Shown here: in pieces, positions 9,701 to 17,433 of the stretch
Position numbering within the stretch: the first letter of the stretch is position 1
Layout: each line of letters starts with the position of its first letter
Notes under the pieces: model-generated
The model's database searches: none
What the model saw: the letters and a program-made list of their open reading frames with translations, nothing else
What the model was told of the DNA's origin: nothing
Program-made: the position numbers and the translations under genes
NCBI GenBank assembly: GCA_964500805.1
Contig: CAZCQH010000033.1
Coordinates: forward strand, 1-64,000
DNA from: Ga0077555 sp964500805
GTDB taxonomy: Bacteria > Pseudomonadota > Alphaproteobacteria > Rhizobiales > Hyphomicrobiaceae
DNA: 64,000 nucleotides
Reading direction: 5' to 3'

Positions 9701-9808
9701 CTTGGTCGGCAGGGCAGCAAAAAACGCCTGCAATGCGCGAACACCGCCGGCAGAGGCGCCGATGCCGGCGACCGGGACGCGATATTCACTTGCCGCTTCC
9801 GATGACAT
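6701..9808 (-). CDS. CheB-CheR-PAS-HWE hybrid sensor kinase
   Basis: This 1035-residue fusion contains, in order: a CheB methylesterase domain (residues 1-190; catalytic Ser in GIGASAGG, His in VVHLDPEH, Asp in SGSGSDGA); a CheR methyltransferase domain (about 200-480; SAM-binding VWVPGCATGEEAYS); a long Glu-rich coiled coil of the EELQSINEE type (about 640-720); a PAS domain (about 720-830); and an HWE histidine kinase domain. The phospho-acceptor is His848 in GELSHRVKN. The N box is ELATNAAKYG and the family's W-x-E is in FTWNEH. No transmembrane segment is visible, so it should be cytosolic. It likely phosphorylates stand-alone receivers such as the convergent neighbour. No chemoreceptor gene is nearby. 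Confidence 0.92.
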   Translation of the reverse strand: MSSEAASEYRVPVAGIGASAGGVRALQAFFAALPTKIGIALVVVVHLDPEHASELASILATQTKMRVMQVVERTPLEVDTVYVIPPNRRLLITGSDIATAPFDEPRGQRAPIDLFFRSLAEQHGDGFAIILSGSGSDGAVGVRAVREKGGLILVQDPAEAEYASMPRSAISSGADFVLPVKQLAAQLVELIQAKDHVPQQELNDKDEDVFRRILGQLRGKTGQDFSKYKRATVMRRLARRMQIAQTESLESYSNYLREHPEEVQALFNDLLISVTSFFRDPSAYKVLAEDVVPNLFTNQSDDHSVRVWVPGCATGEEAYSIAMLLLEEAGRREARPEIQVFASDLDAGALAAAREGRYPTAIAADVSEERLRRFFTREGEHYRIRREVRDLVVFASHSLLKDPPFSRLNLISCRNLLIYLDRDLQHQVISIFHYALLPGAYLFLGTSETAEAPPGLFTTVDRDARLYQATERARDRLPPLPRVLTAVRIPEFPSTARPQRSAQIDAVLHRHALETSAPPSMLVDEGHLIANLSESAGRFLQHPGGPLTNDAADVVRPELRLELRAALHRAFESNERTVSLPIPVQFNGSARAVVLFVQPIHRAEGTSSAIVMFIEGGAAELNLPGDGNGSGDASATVIQLREELHATRTLLRTSREQYESATEELRAANEELQSINEEYRSTAEELETSKEELQSINEELQTLNNELKLKLDMVSRAHNDLQNLMSATDVGTLFLDRSLRIKRFTPHVTALFNIAAGDEGRPVTDFTHRLEYGEMVEDARSVLADLIPIEQTIRTNDDCWFLMRIRPYRTLEDKIEGVVVTFVDVTERRRADAAWVAQQNVLLGELSHRVKNTLAVVQAVARYSFRGTEAKAAMASFEARLQALSSAHDLLVHNEWKGANVASLARQQLAPYLEAGSERVRITGQSIVIPAAFATPLALVIHELATNAAKYGALKDPRGYVELNWELSNSETQPSSLEFTWNEHCVAPIAAPAAPGAGMTLINNSMSGANVHHEFRPEGLKVTMSIPLRRAGDPS

Positions 9809-10086
9809 GGCTGGCTCCTGTTTCCCACGTCACCAATGCATCGAAGCTGGCTTCGAGTTCCCACGCTCAGCTGCGCTTTTTTGGGGATCCAGGGCGCAAG
9901 TGCAGCGAGGTGACGATGGCAGCTGCTCTAATACTCAGCGAACCCCGCGCATTGATGTGGCCAGGCAAGTGTCCGGAGTTCAAGTCTTTTTTCGCGCGAT
10001 CAGCTGCGCGTCGATCGAAGATTGTTGTCTTGGCACGCAACCCAAGCTGAGCCGCCGAGTTTCCTTTATGGGCAGGAGAACACACC

Positions 10087-11088
10087 GTGTCCATCAGAGA
10101 CGTTGTCGTGATCGGTGCTTCGGCAGGTGGCATTGATGCGCTTCGCCGAATTGCGGAAACTCTGCCGGCCGACCTGACCGCGTCCATCCTGATCGTACAA
10201 CATCTGCATTCGGACAGTCCGGGAATCTTGCCCGATATTCTCAATGCTGCCGGACCGCTCCCCGCCAGTCATCCTAAGCATGGCGCGCCGATCAGGCCTG
10301 GCGAGTTGCTGGTCGCTCCGCCAGACTGCCACATGCTGCTTTCGACGACCGGAGAGGTGCTGTTGAGCCGCGGTCCGAAGGAAAACCGAGTGCGACCGGC
10401 AATCGATCCCTTGTTCCGTTCCGCAGCTCTCGCTTTCGGTCCACGGGTCGTCGGCATCGTGCTCAGCGGTCACCTCGATGACGGCAGCTCAGGTTTGAGG
10501 GCCATCAAAATGGCCGGAGGCACTGCTGTGGTGCAAGATCCCGCCGAGGCGGAGGTGCCCTCAATGCCGCGAAACGCTCTTGCGCAGAACAGTGTCGATC
10601 ATGTCGTCCGCTTGCAGGAGATTGGGCCACTGATCGACACATTCTCGCGAACAGAGGTCAGCTTCGACGAATTTCGGTCAATGATCATGCCCAAGGAAAT
10701 CGAAATTGAGGCCGCCATTGCCGCTGGCGATGACGTGGCGCTCGCCGGGGTCAAAACATTCGGCGAACCTTCACTATTCACATGTCCGGACTGTCACGGA
10801 ACGTTGGTCGAGCTGCGCGACAAGCATCCAATCCGGTTCAGGTGCCATACTGGCCACGCGTTCACGGCACTCACATTGCGCGAAGCGCTCGAGGAAAACA
10901 GCGAGAATGCCCTTTGGAGCGCGGTGCGAACCCTGCAAGAGCGAGCCATGCTCATGGCCCATTTGGCCAAGCACGCGAGGGGCGCGGACCAAGCCGAGCT
11001 GGCACAGGAGTGGGAACGGGAAGCAGAATTGGCGAAGGACAAGGCCGAGCAGGTGCGTCGCATTCATACCGGCGATCCTGGACCCTAG
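10087..11088 (+). CDS. CheB-type methylesterase with cysteine-rich C-terminus
   Basis: This 333-residue protein has an N-terminal CheB catalytic domain: Ser12 in IGASAGG, His in VQHLHSD, and Asp in SGHLDDGSSG. It has no receiver domain. The C-terminal third carries CPDCHG and a later RCHTGHAF, a putative zinc-binding module, followed by a helical tail rich in Glu and Lys. CheB normally demethylates or deamidates chemoreceptors. Receiver-less copies beside HWE kinases probably act in non-chemotactic sensing, but this is inference. It is divergent from the CheB-CheR-HWE gene across a 278-base intergenic region. A GGAG-like ribosome site precedes the start. The product start is GTG. Confidence 0.88.
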   Translation: MSIRDVVVIGASAGGIDALRRIAETLPADLTASILIVQHLHSDSPGILPDILNAAGPLPASHPKHGAPIRPGELLVAPPDCHMLLSTTGEVLLSRGPKENRVRPAIDPLFRSAALAFGPRVVGIVLSGHLDDGSSGLRAIKMAGGTAVVQDPAEAEVPSMPRNALAQNSVDHVVRLQEIGPLIDTFSRTEVSFDEFRSMIMPKEIEIEAAIAAGDDVALAGVKTFGEPSLFTCPDCHGTLVELRDKHPIRFRCHTGHAFTALTLREALEENSENALWSAVRTLQERAMLMAHLAKHARGADQAELAQEWEREAELAKDKAEQVRRIHTGDPGP

Positions 11089-11264
11089 AGCATGCTATCT
11101 TAGGTTGGTTCGACGCTGTTCTTGGATCGACAGGGGGACGGGCTGTTGATCCGCGCTCATTGAACAGAGTCCCGTCGGCTGCCGGCCAAAGCAATTGCAG
11201 CATCTGCAGTGCGTCGATCACGGTGCAGAGAACGGCCGTCGTGGGCGGGAGAGTACCCTCAGGC

Positions 11265-11861
11265 TCAGAGGCCAAAATAACCAGATGCAAGCCTGAGATA
11301 CTGTTCTTGCATTTCCATCCAAGTAGCGCGCATTTGGGGCGATCTACAAGCCGACGCTTGCTTTCCGCAATGTTGCGCCTTTTTCAAATAGTCGATTCGA
11401 GCGGCAGTTTTTTGGCTGTTCGCACTCACTACGGAACCAGTCACGTCTTCTACATAATGTAGCAGATGCGTAATGCGCTTGCCTTCGTCCAATACGGGAT
11501 AGTTGATGGGCTTCCAGTGCCGCTCGGCGAACCGACCATCGGCATCGCGGACATCGTAACGTTGGAGTGCCATGTGATGTGGCAAGCGAAGTTCCAGCAC
11601 CAGTTCAAATGAGTTCTTCAGGTGCTGCACACCTTTCGCCTCTGGCGTATCGGGGTTGTCGGGAAACACGTCAAAAATACTCCGCCCAACGATTTCGGAA
11701 CGGCAGGTCAGAGTTTGACTGAGATAGTTGTCGTTAGCACCGACGATAAGAAGGTTGGGAGTGAGCACAAGATATGGATGTGGCGTGAATGCAAAAATTC
11801 GGTGCAGGTCCTGCTCATTCAGACGCACTTCATCCGGAATTGTGACGGAGTCGACGCTCAC
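11265..11861 (-). CDS. PAS-domain protein
   Basis: The 198-residue product has one PAS fold across residues 20-150. The segments FTPHPYLVLTPNLLIVGAND, GRSIFDVFPDNP and a C-terminal HLLHYVEDVTG are typical of the PAS/PAC core. The tail after residue 155 is short and basic with no kinase or regulator domain. It follows an unknown helical gene with only a three-base gap, so the two are probably co-transcribed and function together. It is most likely a small-ligand or redox sensor subunit within the surrounding two-component island. The partner is not evident from sequence. Confidence 0.8.
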   Translation of the reverse strand: MSVDSVTIPDEVRLNEQDLHRIFAFTPHPYLVLTPNLLIVGANDNYLSQTLTCRSEIVGRSIFDVFPDNPDTPEAKGVQHLKNSFELVLELRLPHHMALQRYDVRDADGRFAERHWKPINYPVLDEGKRITHLLHYVEDVTGSVVSANSQKTAARIDYLKKAQHCGKQASACRSPQMRATWMEMQEQYLRLASGYFGL

Positions 11862-11864
11862 AAC

Positions 11865-12140
11865 CTACTCTCTCCGGCTAACAGACCGCTTAATCGGCGA
11901 CAAGGTGATGTTCTTCTCAATGCTTTCCCGCAGCCGATCCCGGTGCGCGACATGCTCTACTTGAAGCTCTCGGAATAGTCTCAGTAGGTCTCTTGGTTCC
12001 CAAGCATCGAGCCCCAGTGTCAGCAGGCGATCAATGCGGGCCAACTGGTCGGTGATGTGCTGGTCGCCCAACTTAACGTGTGCGTCAGCCTGCCCTAGAT
12101 GCTCGATCAACATGCTGCGCTCCATCGCCAACAAATACAT
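11865..12140 (-). CDS. Small helical protein upstream of PAS gene
   Basis: This 91-residue protein is of unknown family. It is strongly helical and amphipathic (LGDQHITDQLARIDRLLTLG and RELQVEHVAHRDRLRES) with a basic C-terminus. I chose the start at 12140 because a GAGG ribosome site lies about eight bases before it. Its stop is three bases from the PAS gene start, indicating an operon. In comparable sensory islands such short coiled proteins sit beside PAS or histidine-kinase genes, but no function is established here. Confidence 0.62.
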   Translation of the reverse strand: MYLLAMERSMLIEHLGQADAHVKLGDQHITDQLARIDRLLTLGLDAWEPRDLLRLFRELQVEHVAHRDRLRESIEKNITLSPIKRSVSRRE

Positions 12141-12420
12141 CGTTTGGTCCTCTAGCGCACCTCAAAATTGCTAGCACGTCAGTGCACGGTCCTGCGATGA
12201 CGGTCGTGCTGCTCGGGGTGGTGGTCGGAGCAGGCATCAGCATTTCGCCGTTGCAGTTCCATTATTTGCAGTGACTTAGCCGGGCCAGCGGTCTAGCGTC
12301 TCATCTGCAGCAGCGCACTTGCCGTCGCCGGCAGCGCCTGGCATAGCCGGTCACCGGGCGCTGCGCTGGTCGAAGGTGATCGACGCTCGTAGCCAATATC
12401 TTCCAGTAGAGCGTTTGGCC

Positions 12421-13035
12421 ATGATTCATCCTGCATTCGAGAACCACCGTTTCCTTGTCGCCGAAGATGAGCCGCTCCTCGCAATCGAACTTTCGCAGAT
12501 GCTGCAGCAGGAAGGTGCGGCTGTATTTTTGGCAAACACACTTCCAAAAGCTATGACCTTTACTGACTTGCCCGCACTCTCCGCCGGGGTAGTTGACCTT
12601 CGCCTCGGCAATGACAGCGCTGATACCGTGTGCGACGAGTTATGCCGCCGTGGCGTTCCAATCGTGCTGTACACGGGCGACCCAGAATCGCATCGTTATC
12701 GGTGGCTAGGGGCACCGATTATCGAAAAGCCGGCGACTCCCGAGAAGATCTTTGGCGCTATCAAATACGCGGTCTTAGCTGATATCCGCGATGTTCCCGC
12801 TGCATTGCGGGAGGTTCATGACATCAAAGTTAGTGCAGACCAGTCGATCGTCGCAGCACAGGAGCGGATCGAACGTGTGAAAGGCCTTATCGCCCGGCTC
12901 CGTGCCACCGGCTTTGACACGAGTGTTACCGACCAACTGCTTCGAACTATGATTCAAACGCTCGATCTCATGCGCAATCATCGACGCCGGCTCGACGAGC
13001 AATGGAAGGCTCCGTCAAAGCGGAGTCGCTCGTGA
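12421..13035 (+). CDS. Response regulator with helical C-terminal extension
   Basis: This 204-residue protein begins with a receiver domain: the acidic pair is in FLVAEDEP, the phosphoacceptor Asp59 in VVDLRLG, a Thr in VLYTGD, and the invariant Lys in IIEKPAT. The remaining 85 residues are helical and charged, with no DNA-binding motif, so output is probably by protein contact. I used the ATG at 12421 because the receiver core begins directly after it. Upstream in-frame codons are not domain-like. It closes the sensory island and is a plausible partner of the HWE kinase at 6701-9808. Confidence 0.83.
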   Translation: MIHPAFENHRFLVAEDEPLLAIELSQMLQQEGAAVFLANTLPKAMTFTDLPALSAGVVDLRLGNDSADTVCDELCRRGVPIVLYTGDPESHRYRWLGAPIIEKPATPEKIFGAIKYAVLADIRDVPAALREVHDIKVSADQSIVAAQERIERVKGLIARLRATGFDTSVTDQLLRTMIQTLDLMRNHRRRLDEQWKAPSKRSRS

Positions 13036-13491
13036 TTGACGTGGGTCCCGGATCACTTCGTTCAGCGATCGAATTAGCGGTTGCGCCGCGCATACCCATT
13101 CCGCGCATTCCAATTCCGCTGTCAGATGCATCGCGAGCATTCCCGAGCCACACTCTTTGAACTGAGTGATGGGAGCGAACCGGCGTCTGCTCCCTCTGCG
13201 CAGTCACCGTCAGCATCATCGCGCGTGACGTTCGTGACCCACTGCTGACCTGAGCAAGTACGGCATGCGCGGCGCGCCGATGAACACACCGCGGAGATTC
13301 CGAACATCGATTGCCACTCACCGTCAGCCCCTGGATGATCCGGGCAGAAGAGTCGTTGACCCTCCAACTACGGACGTGACTGCCGGAGTGTCGCGGGCCA
13401 AGATGAGGCACTGTCGGCTTGCTTTCGGGTTAGAGAAAGCAAATCCTGAAGCAGGCAAGAAAGCTAGCCGCTGTGATGCCAGGAGGACAGA
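13036..13491. other. Intergenic region, no supported gene
   Basis: These 456 bases lie between a response-regulator gene and the first DUF1330 gene. A 50-codon frame starting at 13002 overlaps the regulator's end and contains a Pro/Ile-rich stretch (PRIPIPRIPIPL) but has no ribosome site. I saw no RNA gene and no strong terminator. Confidence 0.4.
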
Positions 13492-13782
13492 ATGACTGCC
13501 TACTTGCTTGTTGATGTTGACATCCATGATCCAGAAGGATTTCAAGCATATCGTGCCCGTGTGCCCGAATTCATTGCAAAGCACGGCGGCGAGTATCTCG
13601 TTCGTGGCGGCGAATGCGAAGTGATCGAAGGCGACTGGAAGCCCAACCGACTGGTGCTCTTCAAATTCCCCAATCGGGAGGCAATCCGGAGTTTCTTCGC
13701 CGATCCCGACTACGCAAAGATCGCTGCGATCCGGTTCAAAACGTCGAAGACGCTTGCCATTGCGGTTGACGGCCTGCAGTGA
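13492..13782 (+). CDS. DUF1330 family protein
   Basis: This 96-residue protein is a compact ferredoxin-like (dimeric alpha/beta barrel) member of DUF1330. Family features are the N-terminal AYLLVDVDIHDPEGF, the central GGEYLVRGG and the aromatic segment near SFFADPDYAKI. An AGGAGG ribosome site lies just before the ATG. It is followed, after 174 bases, by a second DUF1330 gene in the same direction, with clearly diverged sequence. Members of this family are stress-associated, but no reaction is established. Confidence 0.87.
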   Translation: MTAYLLVDVDIHDPEGFQAYRARVPEFIAKHGGEYLVRGGECEVIEGDWKPNRLVLFKFPNREAIRSFFADPDYAKIAAIRFKTSKTLAIAVDGLQ

Positions 13783-13956
13783 GACACAAGCTCTGCAGGG
13801 CGGGGCAACGCGGACGTTGTGCGAGCCTGAACTCAGATGATGGATGATGGTGGCGTAGCGAACGCGGCTAAGACACTCGGACATCCTTCGCGACAAGACG
13901 AGACAAGCAGAACCTTCCGAGTATATCGTTGAAGCTTGGCAGAAGGACCCGTACGC

Positions 13957-14253
13957 ATGTCTAAGGTATATCTGATTGCCGAACTGGAAGTGACCAACCT
14001 CGCGGGATACGAGGACTATCGCCGACAGGCACCCCCGACGATCGCGGCCTACGGAGGGCGCTATGTCGTTCGCGGAGGAGAGGCAAAGCTTCTTGAAGGT
14101 GACGCCGACCCGGGACGGATGGTGGTGGTTGAATTCGACAGCCACGAGAGAGCCATGGCCTGGTACAATTCGCCCGAGTACCAGGCGATCTTGCCACATC
14201 GATTGAATAACTGCAGGAGCCGGGCAATCATCGTCGCGGGTTACGATGGCTAA
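13957..14253 (+). CDS. DUF1330 family protein (second copy)
   Basis: This 98-residue DUF1330 protein has the family landmarks KVYLIAELEVTNLAGYEDY, GGRYVVRGGEAKLLEG and WYNSPEYQAILPHR. I used the ATG at 13957 rather than an in-frame upstream codon because the family N-terminus aligns there and AGAAGGA precedes it. Its relation to the copy at 13492 is paralogy with considerable divergence, not a recent duplication, judging by the low identity by eye. No catalytic residues can be assigned. Confidence 0.85.
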   Translation: MSKVYLIAELEVTNLAGYEDYRRQAPPTIAAYGGRYVVRGGEAKLLEGDADPGRMVVVEFDSHERAMAWYNSPEYQAILPHRLNNCRSRAIIVAGYDG

Positions 14254-14390
14254 CCTGTCCTAACTTTCGGCTGTACGCTCGAGTACGGAAATGATCGGAA
14301 ATGGCTCCCCATCGGTGGGCGTCGGATTGGTCAAATTCCTGTATAGCCTCGACGGTTCTCGTAATCGAAACTCGGCGGAGATATCTGCCA

Positions 14391-14516
14391 ATGAGACGAT
14401 ACCGTCATTCGAATCGGGATTACAGAGTTGGCGTGGGCGGTCACCTCCCGATAGCGGACACTCGCGTTCGTGTGCTGGATTGGCAGAAACCCAGCGAGTT
14501 CTTCTTATGGCGATGA
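14391..14516 (+). CDS. Possible small ORF, unknown
   Basis: A 41-codon frame begins with ATG after a GGAG at a nine-base spacing. It reads as a basic peptide with hydrophobic and aromatic residues near its end (VRVLDWQKPSEFFLWR). It could be a small protein or a chance frame. No family is recognised and no neighbour supports it. Confidence 0.22.
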   Translation: MRRYRHSNRDYRVGVGGHLPIADTRVRVLDWQKPSEFFLWR

Positions 14517-14562
14517 CCAGGATTCGTCTACGCCGTTCGCCACAGACAAAAATCCGAACTCG

Positions 14563-15260
14563 CTACTTGAGTTTGAATACCTCAGTCAGAAATGACCGGA
14601 CGAATAACCTTGCGCTTGTATTTGCCGCTTCATTGAAGGCGATGGTGGGCCCCTTCTCGACACATGCATCAGTGAACGAGAATGGCATGTTTGTTTCCCC
14701 GTTTAGAATCTGATGATCCTCGGTTTCAGTTAACTGACACCGTCGGGTGGTAGTTGCCGCAGTTGCCTTTACGGGCGTGCGCAATGCTGGTGCGTCGAAT
14801 ACGTGGTGCGCGTCCGGGTATGCGATTAATTCCACGTTCTTCTGCGCCTTAGTGAGCCGCTCTACATAGGCACGACATGGAGCTATCGGGTTGTAGTCGT
14901 CAGCCGCACCATGAAGAATACGGATCGGTTTCTCGTTCACATCTATGTCTGCTCGATAAGTCGTCATGCAATCCGGATAGAGCGAAATGTGCGCCGAGAA
15001 TTGGATCCCATTGGCCGGTCCCTGCGTCGCATACAGCCTCTTCATTGCCGAATACAATGCGGCTTGCCCCCGCGCGAGAAACCCATTACCGCAATCCGAG
15101 CTGGGTCAATTCGTGGATGTTTAGCCAAGACTTCCATCGCCCGATATGCATCGACCACCATGTTGAGCCGACCAAGCAACTCCTGATTGGCGAAGGTCGC
15201 ACTTATTCCGCGCCCCGCAGTGCCGACGCAACACCCAGATAGCGCCCGTGATTACCGATG
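14563..15260 (-). pseudogene. Decayed dienelactone hydrolase family gene
   Basis: This is the C-terminal two-thirds of a dienelactone-hydrolase-like alpha/beta hydrolase, broken by two single-base losses. Intact pieces in three frames join as GNHGRYLGVASALRG, then LLGRLNMVVDAYRAMEVLA with the nucleophile elbow GFSRGG, then LYSAMKRLYATQG with the catalytic Asp (HGAADDYNP) and His (DAHHVFD). The first break is near 15206-15209. The second is in a run of five C residues at 15067-15071, where a sixth would restore the frame. The N-terminal ~100 residues are missing. The downstream 164-codon portion is open to 14563. Sequencing error at the C run is possible, but two lesions plus truncation favour a pseudogene. 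Confidence 0.72.
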
Positions 15261-15475
15261 GCCATCTACTCGACTGACGGCGCGTTCGAGACTTGCGCTT
15301 CATGTATAGACTCGAAGATTTTGCGTTGCGTCACGTGCTGCACCGCACGAGTCCGCACCTGGCCCTGCGCGTTGCGAGCTTCACCGTCGGTCTTGGAGCA
15401 CTGCGACTTGCGGGTGATCTTGACAATCCTGGTGATCTTGAACGCTAACCAGCAATCGGGAACATCGAGGGAAAA

Positions 15476-15516
15476 AGAAATGGTGCGCGGAGATCTGCTC
15501 CGCGCACCATTTTTTG
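15476..15516. terminator. Bidirectional Rho-independent terminator
   Basis: A perfect 14-bp stem (15479-15492 paired with 15498-15511) closes a five-base loop. It has an A-rich stretch on one side and six T residues on the other. It lies 17 bases past the stop of the H-NS-like gene on the minus strand and can also terminate plus-strand transcription. Confidence 0.88.
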
Positions 15517-15532
15517 AACTGACACTGGAATT

Positions 15533-15844
15533 CTACGCGCTACTATTGACGGCGAACTCTTCCTTGTCACGGCCTTGGTCGAGAAGCTCTTGCATCCAGG
15601 CCGGCGGTTTGCCTCGTCCGCTCCAGACATCTTCCGATGCGTCGGGATTGCGATAGCGGGGAGTTGCGGGTGCCTTTCCGCGTCTTTTTTTGGGCACCAA
15701 ATCTTCGACCGAAAAGCCGAGGACGGCGATTTGTTGCTTTAGGTCTTCGAGCGCTTCGTGCCTTCGTTGCGCGATGAGTGCGCCCACTTCCCGGTGCAAA
15801 GTTCTCAACTCGTCGAACGGGAGGTCTTTGAATTCAGGCTTCAT
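15533..15844 (-). CDS. H-NS family nucleoid-associated protein
   Basis: This 103-residue protein has an N-terminal coiled-coil oligomerisation segment (LPFDELRTLHREVGALIAQR) and a C-terminal DNA-binding loop. In the loop, YRNPDASEDVWSGRGKPPAW matches the proteobacterial H-NS core (W-S/T-G-R-G-K/R-x-P). Such proteins silence AT-rich and horizontally acquired DNA. It begins 13 bases after the DUF7227-like gene, so the pair is probably one operon. A strong terminator follows. In an accessory region, this copy may be a silencer carried with foreign DNA rather than the chromosomal housekeeping H-NS, but that is inference. Confidence 0.9.
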   Translation of the reverse strand: MKPEFKDLPFDELRTLHREVGALIAQRRHEALEDLKQQIAVLGFSVEDLVPKKRRGKAPATPRYRNPDASEDVWSGRGKPPAWMQELLDQGRDKEEFAVNSSA

Positions 15845-15857
15845 GGTGGGTCACCTT

Positions 15858-16568
15858 TCAGACGTGATGTTGCAATCCACCGCTGGCAGGGAATCCGACA
15901 ATGGTGGAGCGCGAGGCGCGGGAGCAAAGCCCACACTCGGCGCAGGTGGCTCCGTGCGAGGTGTTCGTGCAGATCACAACGGTGCGCCCTTTCGGCGTTG
16001 TCGTGTTCTCTTTCGTGTTCGCAGGGAGAATGACGGTGACAGGTGCAATTTGCAGGTCGGCAAGCGCATCGGCATGAACGAGAGAGTTGGCGCTCAAGTT
16101 AATGACGAAGCCGTTCTTGTTGGCGTTCTCGACCGCCTGTGCGTTGGCCGGATTGGTGAGGACGTCGTAGTGTGTGAAGGTAAATCCACGCCGACCCTTG
16201 TTCGCATCAACGATGGCTTTGAGTGCTGCACAGTCGATTGTGCTTTGATTGTTGCTGGTCAGGTCGCCCGCGATGTTGTGACGCCAGAGCTCTCCCGGTT
16301 TTAATGAGCGAACAGCAAAGAGAAGCTCGTCGAACCCGCAAACGCGAATGCCGTTCATCATTCTGTGGCCGACCGGGGTGCGATCGAGCAGCGTCCACAC
16401 GAACCCACCGAGTGCGCCATGTTCGGCGTAACAGAGACCGGCAAGAGGCCCGTTGCCGCTTTTCTTGAATGCGCAGATGCTCGGGCAGGTAAAACGAGGA
16501 CTTGTCGTAACCAGCATCGGACCTGTGAACTGGTTCTCAGTGCGGCGAGTAATGAGAAACTTGTCCAT
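15858..16568 (-). CDS. DUF7227-like cysteine-rich protein
   Basis: This 236-residue protein has an unusual cysteine pattern: CPSICAFKKSGNGPLAGLCY near residues 28-47, and C-x(9)-C-x2-C-x2-C near the C-terminus (CTNTSHGATC, CGLC). It resembles phage- and plasmid-associated proteins of unknown function, DUF7227, which have been noted to look like radical-SAM or metal-binding proteins. I see no canonical CxxxCxxC motif for SAM-radical chemistry. The ATG at 16568 has an AGAGGA site. It is followed 13 bases later by the H-NS-like gene. Function unknown. A role tied to foreign DNA is only suggested by context. Confidence 0.62.
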   Translation of the reverse strand: MDKFLITRRTENQFTGPMLVTTSPRFTCPSICAFKKSGNGPLAGLCYAEHGALGGFVWTLLDRTPVGHRMMNGIRVCGFDELLFAVRSLKPGELWRHNIAGDLTSNNQSTIDCAALKAIVDANKGRRGFTFTHYDVLTNPANAQAVENANKNGFVINLSANSLVHADALADLQIAPVTVILPANTKENTTTPKGRTVVICTNTSHGATCAECGLCSRASRSTIVGFPASGGLQHHV

Positions 16569-17433
16569 CGCGTCCTCTTCGACATCAGAGGACACGCAAT
16601 ATATGCATTGATTTCGGGGGGTCTAGAAACGCTATGCGTGGCGTTGATACGCCGGGAAGTGCGACGCTCGACGATGTTCTATTTCTTCAAAAACAGTTGA
16701 TGACTGGCGATGAGAGATCATGGCCGATCCCATTTGGAGATGACCGTCTGTCCGAACACTTTTGGTTATGTTCCGCAGTTCGCCGTGATCGGTCGGTTCC
16801 AGATCGGCGCGATGAGCGAAAGCGTTGGCGCGTCGCGAGCAAGCTGGCACCATTGACGCTGCTCAGAGCCGCGCGAACGCCTCGACGAGGCACAAGCGGG
16901 GACCAGTCTTTGGCGCGCGGGGAAATAGGGCACGTTCGCGACTATGCAGCTGACGAGCAGTCCTGGTGCCTGGTGCGGTTCAGCGCTTAATCAGCGTTGC
17001 GGGTTTGCAACTGGTGTTGTTTGGCTGTGCTGTCGTACAAAGAAAGTTGGACCAAGGATCAGCAAAAGCTTGTGTCGTTACGATCGGATTTTGAAGTGGT
17101 CATTCGCGAGTGTGGTTCACCTTGCGGGAACCGAACCTGCTAGTGGTCCGGGACTACGGACCCGTTGCGGGTATCGCGTCAAGTTGACGCAACATTCGAT
17201 TTAGATATTTCAATTGCTTATATCGTCAGTGATGGTCCTCTTCTGGCACCATCACTTTCGAATTGATAGTCTGGCAACATACTGAAATAGCGTATCTCCC
17301 TACTCGAAAGCTTGGATTCTCAGACGGTTTACATACTGTGTTCGGGTCATCCCTTCGGCTGGTGTCGGGAGAGGGGCACCTGGGCGCGAGCCCTGACCCT
17401 CCGTCACCTGCTCACCTTCATCCAATAATGCGC
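16569..17433. other. Unassigned 0.87 kb between two minus-strand operons
   Basis: No gene is supported. A 118-codon plus-strand frame (16634-16990) and an 86-codon plus frame (16944-17204) have neither family resemblance nor a good ribosome site. The stretch contains the palindrome GCGTCAAGTTGACGC (17176-17190) and an inverted repeat at 17228-17256. The promoter of the DUF7227/H-NS operon should lie near 16570-16700. This may be a scar of past insertion. Confidence 0.4.
17228..17256. repeat. Perfect 9-bp inverted repeat
   Basis: AGTGATGGT (17228-17236) pairs with ACCATCACT (17248-17256) across an 11-base spacer. No T-run of useful length follows, so a terminator role is uncertain. It lies 178 bases beyond the stop of the ABC ATPase gene. 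Confidence 0.5.

Noticed and set aside
13324..14199. 291-codon minus-strand frame over both DUF1330 genes
   Set aside because: It spans two well supported plus-strand genes with ribosome sites and has no family.
16634..17204. Plus-strand frames in the 0.87 kb unassigned stretch
   Set aside because: They overlap each other, lack ribosome sites and resemble no family.
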